Assembly: GCF_030848805.1 (NCBI RefSeq)
Contig: NC_092359.1
Span: 18,131,579-18,195,578, forward strand
From: Temnothorax longispinosus
Taxonomy: Eukaryota > Arthropoda > Insecta > Hymenoptera > Formicidae
Direction: 5' to 3'
DNA length: 64,000 nucleotides
Shown here: positions 1 to 10,407 of the stretch, piece after piece
Layout of the letters: every line of letters starts with the position of its first letter
How positions within the stretch are numbered: the stretch's first letter is position 1
The notes under the pieces: model-generated
The model's input: only the letters and a program-made list of their open reading frames with translations
Databases searched by the model: none
Told to the model about the DNA's origin: nothing
Translations under genes and position numbers: made by a program

Positions 1-1780
1 CGTCTGATCGAGAGTTAGTTGCAATGATAAGACTCAATTGTTGAATGTCGCGCGATGCGTGATGCAAAAATCCGATGTAAAAACGCGCTATACGAAAGCT
101 TAAAAGTTCCCTCAATGACACGTATTTATTAGTATTTAAGCGGGACTGCAATCGATAGAGGTGGTGTTTGCCGAGACTTAGCCGAGATCGATAAAAGTCG
201 AACAACAGAAAACATGCAATATATGTATGTGATGATTTATAAATGTCACGTGATGACGTGACGCATAGCAATCTTCCATTAATGATCGAAAATAATTCAC
301 GAGGCACTTATGTGTGATTACAAGTTCGTCACGCGACATGTCCGGCTTTTTTTGTCAATCGTTATGTTCAGAGACGAATGTACAGATCGGTAATGAGATA
401 TAATGTGTATCTTGAGTATATATATTTATAAATGACTGTTTCTCGTGTTTGGAAGGCCGTTTGTCCCGGAAATTCCAATTAATAATTTGGATCGCGAGCA
501 GGATGTCCATCGCCAAGCCAAATTTTTGATAAGGCGATAATCTTGTTTGTACGATTAAAATTCCGTTACGCAATCATCATATGATTGATTACATCATAGC
601 ATGTATACTGCTCCTCTCTCGTGTTTCAAATAAGTCACTTTCACGTCTCTTCCGCCGAACATGAAATATCGCGCAGAGGATTGTAACATGAATTTATCTT
701 TTTTTTTCGTTCGTCGAAAGAAGAAATTACTTTGCACGATTGCAAAGAATTGATTGAGTGCTTTGTATGTACCTACTTCATTTTTAACAACTTTCTGCAA
801 CTTTATTGGAAATATGCAACAATTCGGAATTTAGTAAAATACCCGTTAATAGCACGAATGGGAAATTCTAGACTGTTGGATAAACGTAATGTTGGATACA
901 AAATCAATAAACTTGATAAGATATTGATAACAGTTGGAAAAAAGGAATTCGATTAACGAAGGTGCGGCTTCATATATCCTGGCGAAATGAGGATCAACGG
1001 CATCGTATATTATGTGCGTGGGCGAAGAACAAGTACAGATAACTAGCCGAAAGGGAAGAAAAAAGGGGGAATAACTACTTTATCACACGAATCGAATGCC
1101 GAAAGTGAAAGCACCAACCTCTCTACTGCCTTCCTTAGGTCGAAATCGTCGTCCCTGGCGAAACAAATTCACGTTGAGATCGGACACTTTCTTTTCTCGT
1201 ATTACCCGTTAATATATATAATAGTAGATATTTCAAAAATGTATATCCCAAAATCAAAAAAGAAATAACTTGTAAAACAATACCAAGGTTAAACTTTTAA
1301 TCATATATCACTCCAATCAAGAGACGAATTTAATTCCCAAGGTTCTTACAGTAGCATTACTATAATTGTGTTCTTTCTTTCTCGCACAACCTGTTATCAT
1401 AATACTATATGTATATATCGGAATATATATTCCAGATAGGAAAAAAATAACTTGTAAAGTAATTCCGAGATCAAACTTCCAATCATATCAGTCCAATTTG
1501 ACGTATTTAATTATCAAGTTTTCTGGTCACTATGATAAAAAAAACCGTAATAGAGAGTAATTACAAAATTGAAGAGTAGCATTACTGTTATGTTGTTGTT
1601 TATCTACTCCAAATTATTTCCAGTCATAATTTGTCCACATTTTAGTGACAAGAAGTAACTACGTCATCACGTTAGACGATATTGTAATGTACAATTGTAA
1701 TCTCTCGCGCGAAAATATAACAGACTCCTCACTCCTCCGAGACTGTTTGAAGTCTCCGGCTGTTTAAGTCGCTCTCCTAC
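1..1780. other. Left-edge non-coding DNA, probably FAHD2 intron 2
   Basis: The FAH catalytic exons were looked for on the minus strand and not found here, so this is most simply intronic sequence of the FAHD2-like gene. It is AT-rich. Two short open stretches follow acceptor-like AGs (near 1105-1160 and 840-1000 on the minus strand), but neither resembles the FAH domain. Confidence 0.5.
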
Positions 1781-3473
1781 CTCTTGGCCTTCTTGACAAG
1801 ATCATCGCCGCCCTCCAGAAACTTTTTCAGCGTGTTCGGTATCCGCGAGTCGACCGCGGACACGGCGATGATATCACCCCCCTGCTTCAGCTGGACCCCG
1901 AGATGCTGCGGGCCTCCGCTTTTGCTTGTGAACTGTACGAACCTGGAAAAAATATATGCCGCGTTAATCGATTAGGATAAGTCAAGTCGCGAGAGCCGGT
2001 CGGGATAATTATCGTGCCACGTTACGTCACGTGTGACCAGACTTTCTAAATGTGGCGCGTCTTTGATCATTTCGCGCTCGCCGCGGAAGCGGAACCGCGA
2101 CAAGCGGTGAAACGTAACGAAACAGGTATGAGAGAACGATGAATTAAATCACACGTTATCGAGAACTCAATAGGTAATTGTACATGACAGTCGAGAAATC
2201 AAAATAAGTTGAAATATATAGTTTTGCTCTCTAAGAAATAATTCTCGCAATATTCGTTTTTTTTTCCTTCCTTTTTTCCCTTAAATTTATTTCTTGTAAA
2301 ATGGCAGGAAGAAATAGATAATGTACGTCTAAATGTCAATTTCGTAATACACGTGCGTCCATTAAGATAAAAACGACATGTTTTATTAGTGTTTTCCACG
2401 TTGCGTCTGTGTGTACGTGTGTGTGTGTTTTATTTTTACCAACGTAGATGAACTTTTAATTTCAATTTAACTTTTACTTTTAATCTTTTCTTAGTTCTGA
2501 AAATTAGACGAAAATAAAAAGTGAGTTAAATCGAAATTAAAGTTAATCTGTGCATTGATAGAAATGAACATTATATAGTCTTTCAAAATATAGCAATGAG
2601 TGACATTTCGAGATGCATTGCGTTGTGACTTGTAGTTCTCACGTTTCCGAGTCCTCTAAGAACCGTAATTATTGCTATCGCAAACTTACGACTTTGGAAA
2701 AAAAAAACGCAATTGATAAGGTAATTTTTTCCACGTGAAACTGCAGTTTTCATACCGCCAGACGTCTCTAATTATTTAGGAATAATTCCTGCGACGTTAC
2801 CGATTTTCGTCCTTATTTATTCCCTTCTATACCCTTTCATTTAAGAATCAACCAATTATCATCCCGCGATCTTTATACGGGAGAAAGAAGATTTTCCGGT
2901 AGATCCCGGAGACGTAGCTTCAGATACGTTCTCTTTTAATAGAGACAGACGACGATGTGCGCGTGACTCCGGCAGACGTGGACGAACGGCCGAACCGTGA
3001 AATAGGACGAGCGTAGAGTATAATATTCACCATCTAATTTTCGTCTTTTAGAGAATCTAGAAATGTATCCAGTCAACAAAACGACTGAATAGCATTTCGA
3101 GATCCCTACGACGATCTCAAATGGAATCGGATTAGGAATTAGGAATACCGTTTTGAAATCGGAACAACGGTTTCTGGAGCATTGGGAATGTCGGGAGCGA
3201 CAGCGACGAAATCGGGGGACGCTCGAAGGCTCGCCGATCACTCGAGGCCCGAAACATACCTTCCGCACGCCCGCCGCCGCCGTCTGGTTACGGCCCTGGA
3301 TTCCACACTACTCACAGTACTCACCTCATATCGAGCGCGCGGCTGACGGAGAAGTTTCGGCTGCCGGCAATGCTGGCGACGGCGAAACACGCATTGCCCT
3401 CGCTCTTCCCGCACGCGTTACCGAACGCGACACACGCTCTACCGAGCAGTCGTAATTTTCCACGATAGGGCAT
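1781..3473 (-). CDS. FAHD2: FAHD2-like fumarylacetoacetate hydrolase domain protein, 5' part (two coding exons; continues off the left edge)
   Basis: Coding exon 1 is 3473-3325 and exon 2 is 1942-1781, with GT..AG junctions and matching phase (AG|G rebuilds an Arg codon). The start MPYRGKLRLLGR opens a basic, Ser/Ala-rich leader of about 48 residues that looks like a mitochondrial presequence. The family N-terminus DMRFVQF then spans the junction, followed by GGPQHLGVQL, DIIAVSAVD and KKFLEGGDDLVKKAKR. Human FAHD2A has the same order (a leader, then DMRLVQF, a Gly-rich strand and a FLE.GE helix). The catalytic FAH domain (about 200 further residues) is not in the window and must lie to the left of base 1. 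The family has the metal-dependent hydrolase/decarboxylase fold, but the substrate of FAHD2 proteins is poorly defined. If intron 2 were retained, translation would stop at once (AGG TAG at the donor). An alternative start at the Met of DMRFVQF would remove the leader. Confidence 0.85.
1943..3324 (-). other. FAHD2 intron 1
   Basis: Donor GAG|GTGAGT ends coding exon 1 and acceptor TTTTTTCCAG precedes exon 2. The intron is about 1.4 kb, AT-rich, with a short GT-rich stretch near 2408-2430. I see no nested gene. Confidence 0.75.
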
Positions 3474-3560
3474 TTTTCGACGAACGTTATCGCCGATAGA
3501 GGTAAGAGGGCGAGCGGGGAGCGAAACAGAGAGAAACCGACGCGATTCGAGGGGCACAAA

Positions 3561-4088
3561 CGTCGTGAGAGACGAGACGCAACTGAGATCACCGAGAGGC
3601 CACGGCCACGCTCTTTCGAGTGTCGTGCGGCACGTAGGGGGTACGACCACGTGACCCCTTGATAAAAAGGCGAAAAGGCTGATCGATGTGACTTTGGACA
3701 GGTCGACGCGGAAAAGGGAGAAAAGAGGAAACTACGAGGAAATTGTTGAATTTAATGAGATACTCGCGAGATGTACGATAAGATATTACACAATATTATC
3801 TTATCTTGAAGCGATATCGATCATGCCAATAAATAACATCTGCGACAGGAAACGTGAATCGCACGTATTTGTTAGGCACACAAATTTTGTCAATTACCAG
3901 CATTCTTACTGCAATGCATGGGGGAGAAGGAAATTTGCGTGAAGAGATGTTTTATATGTTCGATGGTAATTAATGTTTTGTTGTTTATATATACCCAATA
4001 AGTAGCAGGATGACGTCCAAACACGTCTTGATAACGTATTGTTGACATTAAGACGTTATTTATACATCATTGTTGACGTCACTCTGTT
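3561..4088 (-). promoter_or_regulatory. FAHD2 promoter/5' UTR region, copy A of a direct duplication
   Basis: This block begins 88 bases upstream of the FAHD2 start codon and extends about 530 bp further upstream. A near-identical copy lies at 7948-8480. It holds an E-box CACGTG at 3648-3653 in the context GTCACGTGGT (minus strand) and a full CRE palindrome TGACGTCA at 4074-4081. The promoter role is inferred from position; the duplication is seen directly. Confidence 0.6.
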
Positions 4089-4580
4089 TTACATGAATTG
4101 TAAAACAACTCAGTATCATGGATTATTTGCATTGCGTTTATTCTGATAGATGTATTTTACAATGCAGATCACACTGAATCGACGATTGGTCAATGCAATT
4201 CGCATTTAAAACAACCGCTTCAGAAAAGTAATAAACGCGGAAGAATAAAAAATGAAAAACACATGTGTAGTACGAACATAATATATTTGTCGTAAGTTAT
4301 AACTTGTTTTCTTATTCGTCGGTAACATCACTTTTGGACTCGTACAAAACGCGCGTTCGCAGATTACATTTAAGAATAAGGTACAATGTAAAATTTGTGT
4401 ATCCGGATTTATTGCTACGTTCGCTGTATGTTTTTTGTTCTGTGAATGTCGAGGCAATTGCTTTCAGGTCTTAACAAAGAAAAAGATGAGTGAATACAAG
4501 ACCTAAAACTAGCAATGCACGAATGATAAAATATATTCGTAGCACACAGCACTCATATACATATATCTTCTCTCAAAACG
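4089..4580. other. Spacer between FBXO22 3' end and FAHD2 promoter
   Basis: AT-rich, no coding signal. It should contain the FBXO22 3' UTR; a minus-strand AATAAA lies at 4408-4413, about 170 bases past the stop, and a second at 4137-4142. Confidence 0.5.
4408..4413 (-). terminator. Candidate polyadenylation signal of FBXO22
   Basis: AATAAA on the minus strand, about 170 bases downstream of the predicted stop codon at 4581-4583. Position and motif fit; nothing else supports it. Confidence 0.35.
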
Positions 4581-6492
4581 TCAACCATACGTAATTATCA
4601 AAAACACAGTAGAGAATTCATTATACCAAGATTTAGATTTTTTACGTTTTTTACGTTCCTCTTTGCCATTTTCTATAACAAAAAAAGAATTATATATCGA
4701 CCTATCGGGAGACGGTATTTTCACTAAGAAGGAAAGAAAAAGATTACTCACTTTCTTCGTTTACTTCATCAACGATAGTATTTTTTCCAAATTCGCCATA
4801 GCCAAAGCAACCTGCTAAGGGTACCTTGGGGAATAATCTTTTGAATATCGTTGATTCCACATTAGGTTCATGGTACATTGTAGTTCCGCGAGCTTTGCAC
4901 GCAAACATAAATCCTATGGAATGTTTCTTTAACTTCACTTCATCCCTAAATAACTTTAATTTTGCTTCAGCTTGCTCCTTTGTGTTGCATTTCATGTCCA
5001 AAATCGTGGACCACGTCTGTATAGGACCAGTAATCAGGACAGCAACACAATATGCATCTATTTTATGCAACAATTTCTTTTTCGTTTTACATGTATGTCG
5101 CATGTAAATATCTTGCACCACACCACCCCATACAGAAACAATTTTATCTTCTTTCCTGGACATATGTGAAGAAAAATAAACATGTGTTATCAAATATTAG
5201 CAATTATTGTACAACAGTTGGACATACTTGATTACTGAACAGTAAATTTGAATATGTATTATTGCTTGGATTAAATATAAATTTTACCTTTTTTGCACGG
5301 CTGAGGCCCAATGTTTTGCTATTTTGTGACCATTGTAATTACAGAATAACATAAAACATGTAGATGTCTCGTGATTTGAAATAGATGTTTCATGTTCATC
5401 AATTGTACTTATTATCTCTTGATATAAATTAGCTGGTTTTTGTATACCACAATTCCCCACTTCAAACGATTTTATTCTCACGTTCGGGATTTGTGGTAAA
5501 AATGCACACACCATACTTGGAAATAGATTCATACGCTCCATTTCGTCATTATCCATAATAATACCTTCACTATATAACATTATAACCTCGCAATGATCAG
5601 GTAGCCAATCCTCTCTATAAAAAACTTAAAAAGAAATAAAAGATTGATTTCAACGATTCCATATTATTCTGACTTAAATGGGAATATAAATAAAAGAATT
5701 AGTATCAAAATAGTATTAATACATTCATATTTATTTCATACTTTTGTACATTACCTACTTTTTTACGTCAATAAATTAATTTACTTTTATAAAACTCCAA
5801 AATTTGTATCTGTACTTACTAAAGAAAATACAGTAAAAAAAAAAAAATATATACCTCCTGTATCACGTGACGCTTCATCAGGAATAAAAAAGAATCCTGT
5901 CGATGGTTTAATTCTTATATTATAAAGTTTATTAAAATAACTGTGCAGTGTGTTGTCATACTGTATGAAACAACAAGGACCTCTTGTACATTTCTCATTA
6001 TTTGCAGCTTCTGACCAGGATCTGAAAAGAATAATTGATCCTCAAATTTATGCTTCGTTCAGCTTACAATGTCATGTACTTTTCGTAATACAGCAGATGG
6101 AATGATGTTAAATGTTACCATTAATAGTTCTATTATTAAACTTTTAAAGACAACAACATAAAACGCCACAAAGAGATCAATTGTAAGTCAAATCTTGTTC
6201 ATGTCCATTCACATACACATGATATAGAAACGATACTATTCTGCTCGTATTAAATAAATGTTTAAGATTAAATCGAGCGCGGATCATTAATATTAGGCAC
6301 GTTGTACCTGCAAACCATCGCGGCACTTCCTAAGTCCTTGGCCTTTAAATATTGAAAGATAATTCTCAGAATGTCGTAGGTTAGATAGATATTCGAATCC
6401 AATGTATTTCTATCATAGCTTTGTGTTGCGCCATCGTCTTTGGACACACCAGGTTTTTCCTTCCGAGTTTTCTTTCGCGCCGTGCCTTCCAT
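4581..6492 (-). CDS. FBXO22: F-box only protein 22-like (F-box + FIST domains), complete
   Basis: Five coding exons: 6492-6308, 6021-5855, 5612-5288, 5155-4752 and 4672-4581. They join in phase into 390 codons plus stop; human FBXO22 has 403. Exon 1 has a basic, low-complexity N-terminus and then the F-box (about residues 34-70, with LTYDILRIIFQYLKAKDL). Exons 2-3 carry the FIST N-terminal part. Exon 4 carries the FIST C-terminal motifs GFMFACKARG (about 307-316) and PLAGCFGYGEFG (about 338-349), matching GFMFACVGRG and the GNGEIG loop of the vertebrate protein. The last exon is short: lysine/arginine-rich, then SWYNEFSTVFLIITYG, which parallels the FHSY C-terminal tail of the family. F-box proteins recruit substrates to SCF (Skp1-Cul1-Rbx1) ubiquitin ligases; mammalian FBXO22 targets KDM4 demethylases, p53 and BACH1. 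Insect substrates are not known to me. Exon 3 uses the acceptor ATAGAG rather than the ATAG two bases earlier, because only that keeps the frame. Confidence 0.93.
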
Positions 6493-6623
6493 CGCTTCTT
6501 TTCAATCGGTGAACCTACTTGTAAAATATCACAATACGTATCATAACACGATACATCACCGAACAGCCGAACTGAGCCGAACGAAAGTGGCGAAAGTGCA
6601 ACGCCAACGCGGCCAACGCACAT

Positions 6624-6753
6624 TGGGCGCGTTCAGCAGAACAAACCGCTCAGTAGCAATCGAACGTGATTGGCTCTTACTTTTAGAACCAACCAATCAA
6701 CGCAGATTGTTGATAAGACGAGACCCAACAGTTGTGTCTGCTGAACGCGCCCA
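6624..6753. mobile_element. Short terminal-inverted-repeat (MITE-like) element in the FBXO22 promoter
   Basis: The 17-base arm TGGGCGCGTTCAGCAGA (6624-6640) is repeated exactly in inverse at 6737-6753. The 130 bp unit lies 132 bases upstream of the FBXO22 start codon. It contains a CCAAT box on each strand (ATTGG 6669-6673; CCAAT 6693-6697). It is too small to encode a transposase. Confidence 0.6.
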
Positions 6754-7507
6754 TTGTAAACACAGCGCAGCGATTAACCAACAATTATTGTGACTGTTTA
6801 TGATTATTGAAAAAAATCGAGACTATCTCAAAGCAATTGAAGTGACATGTCATAAATGTTCGACATATATCAAACACATACTCAAATTTTATCATCTAGA
6901 TTTTATCTCTTTTCTTCTAGGAAATGAATATAAATAGCGTCATACATGCATATACATGTAATGTGATACACATGTAGGTATATGATAACACTGTTTTGTC
7001 ATCCCTATACATGTAGGCAGTGTTTATTTTGATCAATTCTTTCGTTTTTTATCAAGAGATTACATACCGTTAGTAAGGTCAGAAAAATCGACGTTTCAAT
7101 TTCTTTTTTATTTTTGATGGTGGATATTTGAAGAGTATTCTCTCAAATTTTCATTGAAAAATTAACAAAAATAACGAAGTTATAGCCAGGCACTAGAATG
7201 CGGTCGAATTGTCGAGTAGAAACTAGAAACTGGCGCGCAGGTATACGCTGCTAAGGAAAGGGTCGGCATTGTTTTGTTTTTGAAAGGGCCGGATTTTGCC
7301 TCTAACTTTTCCCGAGGGTTTACTACAGGGTATTTCAGAAGGTAAAAAACAAATTTTAGGGGATGGGGTTCACCTAGTTTTAAGCCTGTCAAAAGTAACT
7401 CCTTAAAATTGAAGAAGCATTACACACATCTTTTATAAGTATATAAAAGTTTATTAAGATAGCAAAAAAAATTCGGATTTTACAGGATAATCTTTGACAT
7501 ATATTTT

Positions 7508-7668
7508 ACGTTTACGCGAGCGTTACTTCTGTAGTAACTTACGATAATTCACTCGTTTACGCGGAGTAAATTATCGTAAGTTACAAAATTCCGTTTAAGC
7601 GAAAAAAAAATCCGTTTACGCGAAGGAATTATCGTAAGTTACTACAGAAGTAACGCTCGCGTAAACGT
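7508..7668. mobile_element. Hairpin/MITE-like element with 43-bp perfect inverted arms
   Basis: Positions 7508-7550 and 7626-7668 are perfect reverse complements (arm starts ACGTTTACGCGAGCGTTAC). The 75 bp centre carries further partial copies of the arm (CGTTTACGCG and ATTATCGTAAGTTAC). It has no coding capacity. A clear target-site duplication was not evident. Confidence 0.75.
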
Positions 7669-7947
7669 AGTAATAGACACCTCGCTTGCTCCAAAATAAT
7701 TCCAACCAATTAAGTGTACTCGAACAAAAAGTTAAACTATGTTTGGCATCGTTATAATACCCGGCTGAATGTACGATATTGACATTGACACATATGCTAA
7801 TACTATCTGGGAACCTTTCGCATCCTGTTCCAGGCGATTCAACTCGACAGGTTGGATAATCGAGTCTTCCTTCCTGCAATTTAATTGGAAATTACCAAAT
7901 GTTGACATATATAACTATGCGTTTCATAGAAATATTCTTCGTCTTCT

Positions 7948-8480
7948 CGTCGTGAGAGACGAGACGCAACTGAGATGAACTGAGATCACCAAGAGGCCAC
8001 GGCCACGCTCTTTCGAGTGTCGTGCGGCACGTAGGGGGTACGACCACGTGACCCCTTGATAAAAAGGCGAAAAGGTTGATCGATGTGACTTTGGACAGGT
8101 CGACGCGGAAAAGGGAGAAAAGAGGAAACTACGAGGAAATTGTTGAATTTAATGAGATACTCGCGAGATGTACGATAAGATATTGCACAATATTATCTTA
8201 TCTTGAAGCGATATATCGATCATGCCAATAAATAACACCTGCGACAGGAAACGTGAATCGCACGTATTGTTAGGCACACAAATTTTGTCAATTATCAGCA
8301 TTCTTACTGCAATGCATGGGGGAGAAGGAAATTTGCGTGAAGAGATGTTTTATATGTTCGATGGTAATTAATGTTTTGTTGTTTATATATACCCAAGTAG
8401 CAGGATGACGTCCAAACACGTCTTGATAACGTATTGTTGACATTAAGACGTTATTTATACATCATTGACATCACTCTGTT
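7948..8480 (-). repeat. Copy B of the FAHD2 promoter duplication
   Basis: Nearly identical to 3561-4088 in the same orientation, differing by about a dozen substitutions and small indels. For example, AACTGAGAT is duplicated at the start, and AATA is lost in the stretch corresponding to about 3999. The E-box CACGTG is kept (8045-8050) but the CRE reads TGACATCA. It sits between mRpL35 (3' side) and FBXO22 (5' side), about 1.5 kb upstream of the FBXO22 start and pointing towards it. Confidence 0.9.
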
Positions 8481-8541
8481 ATTTAGGATAATACTAATAA
8501 TACTATATAATATTATCGACATACACTAATAAATACTAATT

Positions 8542-8547
8542 TTTATT
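8542..8547 (-). terminator. Candidate polyadenylation signal of mRpL35
   Basis: Minus-strand AATAAA about 220 bases past the mRpL35 stop codon. Motif and position only. Confidence 0.3.
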
Positions 8548-8766
8548 TGACTGTTTAGAGAAGCCTCGATAATAAATCTGAAATGTGTATCTATATGTAC
8601 AGAGATTATAAAGCATTTGATTGAGTAGTAAGTAATTAATACTTTAGTGAGAGAGAACACGGTCCACTTTAACAGCATCATCTTTAATACCCCTTAAATC
8701 AAAAAGCTTACAATTTAACAATTGTAACTTGAAAGCTTAGTCTAGCAATTAATAATTAGGTAAGAA

Positions 8767-9883
8767 TTAAGGTAATGGGTTTTTCCGAGTGATCATAAAC
8801 TCTTCGCGGTCGTGATACGGCTCGTACGGATCGTCGATGTAATAATGCCGTCTGCGCCAATACTTGGACGTCATCTTGTCCAGTAGCGTCGACTGCGTGG
8901 CATTGCAGAACACGTGTCGGCGCAGTCTCTTCTTCCTGGCGGTCGTCTTCGTCCACAACTTGTTATGTCGACCCGACCTCGTTCTGATCCAGATACCCCT
9001 GCAACATTTCGTTTGTCGCTCGAGAATCTTGGCTTCTACGATACAAGATCTTTCAAGATTATTATAATGCGCTTGATGTATCCTTGATGTATCCAGATAT
9101 TACCAGTGCAAACGGTAGAAACGGTCTATAACCGTCTTCACAGTCTTCCGCTTTCCCGACGTTAGAGAGAACTTGATTAACGTTCTCACTGGCACGTTAG
9201 TAACAGGTTCGGCTGGCAAAGCCAGACGATTTTCCGTCGCTGCATGGCTGAAAGAATAACATTTACATTACTTTTACACAACAATTTGCATCTTATTATT
9301 TATCTCACTCACATAGAAATCAATATGTTCTACAAAATTACTTCTGCAATATTCTACTTTAATTACTTTAGTAATGTTTTATGTTGCACAGGTCCGACAG
9401 CTGCCCATTTCTGAACAGCGATTGATAGCGCTCCGAACTCTCTATGCTGTACAGACTTCAAAACGGGATTGCATCTTGAAGCAACGCAATTTACTACACT
9501 TTTACTGCTCGTCGCTCTCGCTGCAACTCCTGAAAGAACACGTACAGTACGTATACTTGCCAGATAAAAAATAACAAACAAGTAATAAGTAAAACTGAGT
9601 CGTTATGTAATCAATTACAGAGAAACACCTAAACATTTACGGTCCGGACTGGTATTTTATATACTTTTTCCAAACTTAGTGAACTGTGTGCCGATTTTGT
9701 GGGTCTTTAAAAATTACAAACTCGGGGAAGAATGTTTTACATCCGAAATATATGCGATCACGTATTATTTATTTATGTGAGTATCTCGAGCACGTACAAC
9801 CGCGTAGAACGTTGGACTTTAGGGATTGCTCTTTACACTCGATTTCTTCGAATTAAAACATACAGAGTATTCAGGAGTCTCAT
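8767..9883 (-). CDS. mRpL35: Mitochondrial large ribosomal subunit protein bL35m
   Basis: Predicted coding exons 9883-9864, 9555-9367, 9247-9104 and 8998-8767 give 194 residues (human MRPL35: 188). The last two exons are certain by family match: SGKRKTVKTVIDRFYRLHW, GIWIRTRSGRHNKLW, ARKKRLRRHVFCNATQS, LLDKMTSKYWRRRHYYIDDP and YHDREEF correspond block by block to human MRPL35. All junctions are GT..AG and in phase. The N-terminus is less sure: a 20-base first exon (MRLLNT) spliced to 9555 gives an Arg-rich leader, MRLLNTLIRTVRVLSG, typical of matrix import. The alternative acceptor TTTCAG at 9530 is stronger as a site, but I found no upstream ATG exon in the phase it needs. The protein is a component of the mitoribosome large subunit. 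It lies head-to-head with the MIC60 gene. Confidence 0.93.
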
Positions 9884-10407
9884 CTACACCGGATTTAATT
9901 AGGAAAAAATGAACCGAACATGATCTCGCGGATAGAAAATTCACAATCGAGAAAATTTCACGAGACGGAGAACTCCAAGTGCACGTTCAAGCGCGCGCGC
10001 GCGCTCGCCCACGTTCTAATTCCGTGGCGTTCCCTCCGCCAGCGGCGTGTCATGGCGCTCGCGGAACAGCGAACCTAACCTCCCGACGTCGCGCGGCACT
10101 CCGTCGTTCGCGACGCGACGTGACGCGAGATCGGCCTGGTGTATCATGGTGCGACGCGGAGCTGACGCGTGACGGGACCTCGCAACGCGGTCGCCGATCG
10201 TGGGATCGGCCGTGGGGCACGCGTACACCCACCTCGCAGCGCCGCGCTCACGGCACGTAGCATTCTTCTTTTCGCGCAGTTCCACCCGATTCCGGTGTGT
10301 CGTGTGTCGCCCAGCCAGCTGTTTTCCTCCCCCTTCCGTGCCGCAGTTTCGTTTTTCGTTCCCCTTTTCCCGCAGTCCCGCTGGCTGCCCGACCGGCCGC
10401 TCGAAGG
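9884..10407. promoter_or_regulatory. Divergent GC-rich promoter region shared by mRpL35 and MIC60
   Basis: Only 524 bp separate the two predicted start codons. From about 9960 the sequence becomes strongly CpG-rich, including an uninterrupted GC alternation at 9991-10003, unlike the AT-rich flanks. Overlapping open frames on both strands here are expected from the base composition and show no family match. Promoter function is inferred from the head-to-head arrangement. Confidence 0.5.

Larger units (their letters stand above)
6493..7947. other. FBXO22 upstream region with two inverted-repeat elements
   Basis: Non-coding. It holds the CCAAT-bearing inverted-repeat element at 6624-6753 and the long hairpin element at 7508-7668, both described separately. 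Around 6940-7015 the motif ATACATGTA recurs. Weak open frames here lack ATG starts or splice context. Confidence 0.6.

Noticed and set aside
840..1000. Open stretch after an acceptor-like TTTCGCCAG on the minus strand, in phase with FAHD2 exon 2
   Set aside because: The peptide has no similarity to the FAH domain and ends in a stop within about 44 codons.
1105..1160. Short minus-strand exon-like stretch (DDDFDLRKAVE) in phase with FAHD2 exon 2
   Set aside because: The putative donor GTTGGT is poor and the peptide does not fit the next block of the FAHD2 family.
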